This document shows, piece after piece, positions 58,966 to 64,000 of a stretch of 64,000 nt of DNA. The position numbers and the translations under genes are program-made. The DNA is from Diplonema papillatum (lineage: Eukaryota > Euglenozoa > Diplonemea > Diplonemida > Diplonemidae). The stretch spans positions 310,001 through 374,000 of the forward strand of contig JAPJBO010000028.1 of assembly GCA_030068145.1 (NCBI GenBank), written 5' to 3'. How positions within the stretch are numbered: the stretch's first letter is position 1; every line of letters starts with the position of its first letter. The notes beneath the pieces are model-generated. The model saw only the letters and a program-made list of their open reading frames with translations. It was not told the origin of the DNA and searched no databases.

Positions 58966-59538
58966 CTGAACAGCTGACAGGTTCGCGTCCAGCGGATGCA
59001 CGATCACGACTTTGAGCGTTGTCCAGCCGTTGAGTTTTGCGACGGCGCGAACGGGTCTCGCTGTCTCGCAGAACCGTACGGGACTTGGTCGCTTGTAGGG
59101 GCACGTGACCGGGCGTCGCTGGAGCCCATCATGTTCCGCGATGATAGGAACGAGAGGTGCGAACTCGCTCCACTGCAGCACTGGGACGAACTGCCGCATC
59201 GCCGTGACGTTGAAGAACTCTTCGTAGTCCGAATCCACCGCCATCAGCGCGACTCGGCTCCTCGGCGGCAGGACCAGCGTCCGGTTCGTCAGCTTCGCCA
59301 GGAGCAGTGCGATTTCTAGCGACATCCTGCGGTTGTTCCAACCCCCGTTCCAGGGCTCGAAGCTGAGGTACCGGACGTCTGGGACATAATTCCTGCGCGC
59401 GGCCGCCCTAACCGCAGCCGACTCGGCTGGAAACTCTCTCGTGAACACGACCATGTGCACGAGCGAGCTGGCCACGAACAGGAACGCAATTAGCTGAATG
59501 AACAGCTTGGCCCTTGGCCGAGGTGGCCGCCTTGGCAT
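58966..59538 (-). CDS. Alternative or duplicated first exon of the O-fucosyltransferase-like gene
   Basis: This exon codes for 191 residues starting MPRRPPRPRAK, with a membrane helix (residues ~11-31) and the same FEPWNGGWNNRRMSLEIA and NRTLVLPP blocks as exon 1 of the downstream copy. Outside those motifs the two diverge clearly. It ends in phase 0 at a gttcgc donor, the same phase as the other exon 1. No second exon of its own lies between 58966 and 58008. It could therefore splice past the other exon 1 into the shared exons 2-3, or it could be a duplicate that lost its 3' part. An intact frame and well-kept motifs argue against a dead copy. Confidence 0.75.
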
Positions 59539-59661
59539 CTTTTCGCCTCACTTTGTGTTCTTCTCTTCGAAGAGAACGCCATCTGTCAAAACATGTGGTG
59601 AAGGGGGGCGATGGGGCAAGAACGCGCTCGCGGTGTGGCCAATGTTCAGCAGCGTGTCCTA

Positions 59662-59835
59662 CACAGTGGAGCCCAGCCTCAGAAGAGCTGGTGTTGAAGC
59701 TGGAGTTGGAGAGTAAAAAAAGCGGGTGTGACACCCGCTTTTCGGGCGTGGATTTACACACGTTTTGGTTGCGGCACGCCAGCTGTTCGGGTGTGACTCG
59801 GGCACACCCCGCTTCTGAGGCGGGACTTCACCGTG
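59662..59835. mobile_element. Foldback element, family 2, second copy
   Basis: It has the same plan as 18621: cagtggagcccagcctcag at the left, gaggcgggacttcaccgtg at the right, and the gcgggtgtgacacccgc hairpin within. It lies just upstream of the alternative first exon of the fucosyltransferase. Confidence 0.82.
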
Positions 59836-61233
59836 ATTCGGTTGAAAACCCAGATATATTGAGCGGTCCGGAACTTGAGCATTTACAGACGAGGCAGCAA
59901 TGGGGGATGGTTTGGGCGAATGGGGGGAAATCGTAGTTTGGGCAGGATTTTGCCTCTCGCGCATATTTGATACCCAAGCATCAGGTTACCTTTCATACGG
60001 TCACACGGAGACCCTAAAACCCGGAACTTCAAGCGAACTTGAACTCTAAAAACAAGACTACACCCCACGAAGGAATGTACTTGGTGTCGGTGACAAACAG
60101 TCCCGGACATGGCTAGCCATAACCCATAACGAATGCGTGCACCAAATATACAACCCATACCATATGGCCTTTTCTTGCTCTAAGAGAACCCATTTATCAA
60201 CAATCACACGGAGACCCTAAAACCCCGGAATTTCAAGCGAACTTTTACTCTAAAAACTAGCTTGGACCGGTTTGCTATTCTGCTATGGATGCTAACATTG
60301 CTTATCTCGTCACACTGCCGCAACCTTTGTTAGTCAGGATCTCAGGGTTGCGCCCGTTCTCCTCTTGCCCCGAGGGTGCGGCTATCACTCCGTGGCGGAC
60401 GAAGGTCGACGAAAACGCTCGAAAAGTGCAAGAAGTGCTTTTTACATTGTTTGCTTTGGGTCGGCGAGACCGTCGTTGCTCGGAGGGGGGCTAAACAGCA
60501 GAAGGCAACCAAACGAAGGGGATCTCGGAGCGAAATCGGGGGAAAGTTTCGAACACATCCGGGTCCTGTCAAGTGAACACCTAGAAGTCCGGTTTCGAAC
60601 ACATCCGGGTCCTGTCAAGTGAACACCTAGAAGTCCGGTTTCGAACACATCCGGGTCCTGTCAAGTGAACATCTAGAAGTCCGGTTTCGAACACATCCGG
60701 GTCCTGTCAAGTGAACACCTAGAAGTCCGGTTTCGAACGGGGTTAAAACGGCTTTCTTTGCCGAAAGTGGCGGAAGGTTTTCCGTACCGTACTCGAGGTG
60801 CAGCCAGAAGTAGGCTTGTCTTCGGGATCGAAGTACCAGCCGTTGTTATACCTGGTCCCACCAGGGTCTATTGCAGGTGCAGAACGGTGAATGGTGTGTT
60901 GCATCTTCCGGTCAGTATCGCATCGAAGTCCAACGACGAACAGAAGCTATCGATGCGCAACCGACCAAAGCCGGTTGGCAGACGAAGAAGAAGAGAAGCG
61001 CCAAGCGTGCGCCTGAACGCGACGAGCCGAGGAGGCGAAAACATGATCCTTCACGTGCGAAAAGGAAACGTAACCGCGAAGCCGGCGTTGCAGAATATCA
61101 CCGTAAGTTCCTTGCATTCAACCCCAGGCAATCATGGTCGATCGCGTCAGTATTCCGTGCGTATCAGGCTCTGTAACTAAGAGGTGGCCTGACGCAGGTA
61201 AGAAGAAAGAGCTGCGCGGCTTGAGCACGGCGT
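59836..61233. other. Intergenic stretch with the 46-bp array
   Basis: Two direct copies of ccctaaaacc(c)cggaa(c/t)ttcaagcgaac lie at 60010 and 60215, related inverted to 8935 and 55535, followed by the 46-bp array. A lysine/arginine-rich plus-strand frame at 60871-61176 ends near a gtaag site but is not convincing. Confidence 0.45.
60545..60739. repeat. 46-bp tandem repeat, four copies plus a partial
   Basis: The unit is gtttcgaacacatccgggtc, then ctgtcaagtgaacacctaga and agtccg, with one C to T change in the third copy. Confidence 0.93.
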
Positions 61234-61512
61234 CTAACCCGCGTGGTGGACGGCTTCGGCGCGGATCGAAGCCGACAGGAGGACCCGCATGCGCTGCTGC
61301 AAAGGCAGGGAGCCGACCCTCGCGCCGTAAATGTGCGACCGAGGAATGTACTGCCACACAGCCGACGGCAGCGGCGCGATGGCACTCACCCCCGATGCAG
61401 GGGACAGCGGCACGCCTTTCGACTCGGGCTCGGCGCTGCTGCAGGCGATCAACGCTGCCACCTGCTGCTCGATCGCCTTCCTCACATCGCCACACCCCCA
61501 CTTCGAAGCGAA
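61234..61512 (-). CDS. Probable last exon of an unidentified gene
   Basis: From a caccacacag acceptor at 61512, 92 codons run to a TAG at 61234 in phase 0. The peptide begins FASKWGCGDVRKAIEQQVAALIA and contains VWQYIPRSHIYGARVG. Composition is balanced and codons end mostly in G or C, as in neighbouring genes; the two other frames give Arg/Cys-rich nonsense. I do not recognise the family. It may close the gene that opens at 63938, but intermediate exons were not resolved. Confidence 0.45.
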   Translation of the reverse strand, partial: FASKWGCGDVRKAIEQQVAALIACSSAEPESKGVPLSPASGVSAIAPLPSAVWQYIPRSHIYGARVGSLPLQQRMRVLLSASIRAEAVHHAG

Positions 61513-61619
61513 CTGTGTGGTGTTCCATGTTAGCACGCTGTCCTTATAGGGCAACTAAGTATCCTCTCTCCAAAGCACTCGCGCGATGACGGCTGAGACA
61601 TGCCGGTGTATTTTGCCAC

Positions 61620-61745
61620 CAAAATTGATGTTGTGATCCAAAAAAGTGGGACTCCCCTCAAATGTCAGTTTTTGTGACCCAAAAAGTGGGGACAACCCTC
61701 AAGCGTCAGTTTTTGTGATCCAAAAACTAAGGACAACCGGCGACC
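61620..61745. repeat. Imperfect direct repeat, about 50-bp unit
   Basis: The phrase gtcagtttttgtgaycyaaa, with gtggg and ctcaa around it, recurs two to three times. Confidence 0.75.
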
Positions 61746-61798
61746 GTGTGGTATGATGGTTTGAAAGTGCAATAACTGGTGGAGGAAGTCAGGTAAAA

Positions 61799-61880
61799 AA
61801 TGTCTCCGGCAGGGTTTGAACCCGGGCGCTCAGGGCAGAAGTCCGTCGCACTGTCAGTTGAGCTACAGTTTGATGCTGTG
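61799..61880 (-). other. Decayed tRNA-Arg-like sequence
   Basis: On the minus strand it has tgtagctcaactgacagtgc (box A), the loop cttctgc with nominal anticodon TCT, and gggttcaaaccc (box B) at tRNA spacing. The anticodon and acceptor stems are mispaired, so it is a tRNA pseudogene or the head of a SINE. Confidence 0.6.
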
Positions 61881-62048
61881 GCTGGGAGATTTTCGCTCAA
61901 TTTCCGTCCAACCAGGATTTCGACTACACGATGGGGAAGGTCTGGGGGACCCACCTTTCCGTTTTGCGAAGTCGGTGGGCAGGTGGCCCGCTCAGGAACA
62001 AATCTGTGCTCCCAAAGTGGGTTTTTTTGTATAAGCAACTGCTTTGTA

Positions 62049-62410
62049 GGAAATGCTTGAGGAGACTGCCAGTTGCGATATATCAAAGAAGGTAAATGTG
62101 CTGTAGCCCACACGAAACACAGGTAAAGCTGGGTTTAGTGGCGGGCGTAAGCGTTCAACAAAAAAGACCCACTTTGTAGTTGTATTGTTTTCTCCACCTC
62201 AAGCCTCCTTCGAAATGAGCACAAGGCAGTCCCTCGAGTATTTTTGTTGAACGCTTACGCCCGCCACTGAACCCAGATTCACCTTTATTTCGTGTGGGCT
62301 ACAGCACATTTACCTCCTTTGATCTTTTGCAGCTGGCAGCCTCCTCAAGTATTTCCTACAAAGGATGATCTATCGCAACTGGCAGTCTCCTCAAGCATTT
62401 CCTACAGGTG
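62049..62410. mobile_element. Head-to-head pair of family 1 MITE-like elements
   Basis: An inverted copy (62049-62242) is followed at once by a direct copy of the interior and right end (62243-62365) and by another right-end fragment (62366-62410). They form a near-palindromic cluster. Confidence 0.82.
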
Positions 62411-63678
62411 GCTGAGGTGCCTATACAAAAAAATAGGGTGGGAAAATACTTAAAGACACCCAAAACTGCAGTTCTGCTCGTTCAAGGGGACACCACCGCC
62501 CGCGACTGAATCATGAGGTGGCAGAAGTCTCTAATGGACAGATAATGGGGAGCAAGTTACTAACAAACGTGGACTTTGTTTTGTATCTCTGTTCGGCCTT
62601 GTCTTGTTTTTCTTTTGCGCTCCAGTTGCTTATTCCTGCCCCTCTTACGCCCTGAAGGCCGATCGACGTGCGCAAGACCAGGCAGTCCTAGCTCGGACGG
62701 AGGACAGACACAGTGCCCGCGGTCGCTGCTTCGCTGGTCAATCGCGAAGTCGATATGTCCCCGAGGGCACGACCGCGCAAAGCTGAGGACAAAAAAGGCG
62801 TCGGCTCGGGCGGAGGGTAGCCGCTGGTGGCCAGTGGTGGCCGTGGGGCGAGATGGATGACTTTCCGATACGAGTGTTGTGTCTTCGGTCCGGCCGGTGT
62901 CCCGTGCCAATCGCCGGGGGCGGTGCCTCCATGTTGCTCTGGACCAGGCTTGCCAGAATAACGTGTTGGTTTTCTGGTGCCAGTGTCTGCTGAAATCCTG
63001 AACAATTCCCCGGTCCATCCGGCAGGACAAAGAAAAGTGACAACCCCCGCATAGCGGACTGGGTGCGGCCTCCGAGACCAGCGTGCAACCCTGGCCTCGT
63101 GGCCCGGTGACTCAGGATTCAAGTTAGGGCCGGTTTCCCGGTTTCCAAAACCGATTCTGGGCCAAAGCTGGTACTAATGCAGACGCCCCGGATTCTGTGC
63201 AATGCCAACCGTAGCTATCACGGTGTACCACCGTACACCCCTGGTTAATCCGTAAGTAGTATCCGTAAGTTTCAGCTTCAGTTTCAGCAAGTTTCAGCTT
63301 AGTGTGAGTTTGATCACAGTAACATCAAGGCAGCCCTTACAGACCAGCCACAGTCAAAGCCGCGTGGGTGCGGGCTTTTGGTGTTAATCATCCGTAGAAC
63401 ACGGCACAACTCTGGCGAAGCCCTGAAACGGATCGCATCATTTCCTTACCAAAAATGGTCTGGAGTGAGGTCTTTTGGTAAAAGGAACAGACTGCGGTGT
63501 GAAAAGAGAAAGAGGCGCTTGTGAACCGAAGTTCTGCTTCTCACTGCCCCTATTCTTCAGCAAAGACTGGCACATTCTTCATCGATGATGTAGCCATTTT
63601 ATCGCCAACGAGAGGGGTAGCCAAGTTGCAAAACTGGTTCTCAGGGTGCTGTACGAGGTGTACAACAAACTCACTTAC

Positions 63679-63938
63679 CCCCTAGATCCGGTGAAGAGCA
63701 TACTGGCACCAGACATAGGCGTGTTCCTGAACGAAGTGTACTTGGAAGGAGACAAAGTGAAAACCCCACTGTAGTTGGCTTCAAAGCTGAAGCTCTCGGA
63801 AGAAGGGCTTGTGTGCAGACAAAGCGGTTCCAGCTCCCAAGCCCTGGCAGTCCGCTCGGCCTCCTGGCCAGCCTGAAGGCAAAGTTTCGTGGAAGCAGCG
63901 GCCACTACTGACACCAGCAGGCTGACTGGCCAGAGCAT
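63679..63938 (-). CDS. Probable first exon of a secreted or membrane protein
   Basis: The ATG at 63938 lies three bases after a cccag, a typical leader-splicing arrangement. It opens 86 codons: a hydrophobic signal-like start (MLWPVSLLVSVVAAAS), then SFSFEANYSGVFTLSPSKY. The exon ends at a strong donor, gtaagtgag, in phase 2. A stop codon just upstream in frame supports the start. No domain is recognised. The downstream partner exon must lie between 63670 and 61513. Confidence 0.45.
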
Positions 63939-64000
63939 TGTCTGGGGCTACCGGTGCTATGGAAGGGTACAGACCACGCACTGCCTGAAACCAAACATGG

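Noticed and set aside
62688..63122. Overlapping minus-strand frames that might be middle exons of the 63938 gene
   Set aside because: No donor/acceptor pair gives a phase match to both the 63679 donor and the 61512 acceptor, so I did not call an exon.

Overview
The window is nuclear DNA of a protist. Its genes are split by GT-AG introns, bacterial operon features are absent, and the space between exons is filled with short dispersed repeats, foldback elements, minisatellites and tRNA-like pol III sequences. Every gene I can support (nine or ten) is read from the minus strand. Such one-directional clusters with densely intron-split, GC-rich coding exons, start codons that usually have an AG a short distance upstream, and a protein carrying repeated 'DRLY'-type motifs suggest a euglenozoan, most likely a diplonemid that trans-splices a leader. 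That lineage call is inference; no rRNA, leader RNA or organellar gene lies in the window.

Layout in order of coordinate (transcription runs right to left). 3612-10201: a very long coiled-coil protein, four exons seen, 5' end missing. 12716-15706: a secreted or membrane-anchored Shewanella-like PPP-family phosphatase, followed by a truncated tandem copy, a further tail fragment and a 50-bp minisatellite apparently seeded from the gene's own 3' coding sequence. 19588-21478: two interleaved foldback elements with tRNA-like inserts. 23531-26185: a CaMK-like Ser/Thr kinase in two exons. 27558-27779: a small protein with two degenerate EF-hands. 28869-33918: a 1160-residue ankyrin-repeat membrane protein. 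35791-37924: a four-exon coiled-coil protein. 39710-40075: a small basic protein. 45172-52384: a seven-exon PXK-like protein (PX domain, pseudokinase, coiled coil, polyproline, WH2), with half of a 3'-5' exonuclease domain lying inside its fifth intron. 54935-59538: a type II membrane O-fucosyltransferase-like enzyme with two alternative paralogous first exons and broken copies of exon 2 in the first intron. 61234-63938: first and last exons of one or two further genes.

The exon chains were built by joining GT-AG boundaries whose phases agree and whose joined translations rebuild known domains. The PX domain, the kinase of 23531-26185, the WH2 tail and the fucosyltransferase C-terminus each come together only after splicing. 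There is no evident shared pathway; PXK-like (endosome and actin), fucosyltransferase (secretory route), ankyrin membrane protein and coiled-coil proteins suggest ordinary cell-biology genes co-transcribed by position.

The most unusual aspects are the repeats: several families lie within a few tens of bases of 5' splice sites, one family is seen as a filled and an empty site in the same window, and tandem duplications repeatedly copy pieces of exons (phosphatase, fucosyltransferase, ankyrin gene acceptor, EF-hand gene leader).
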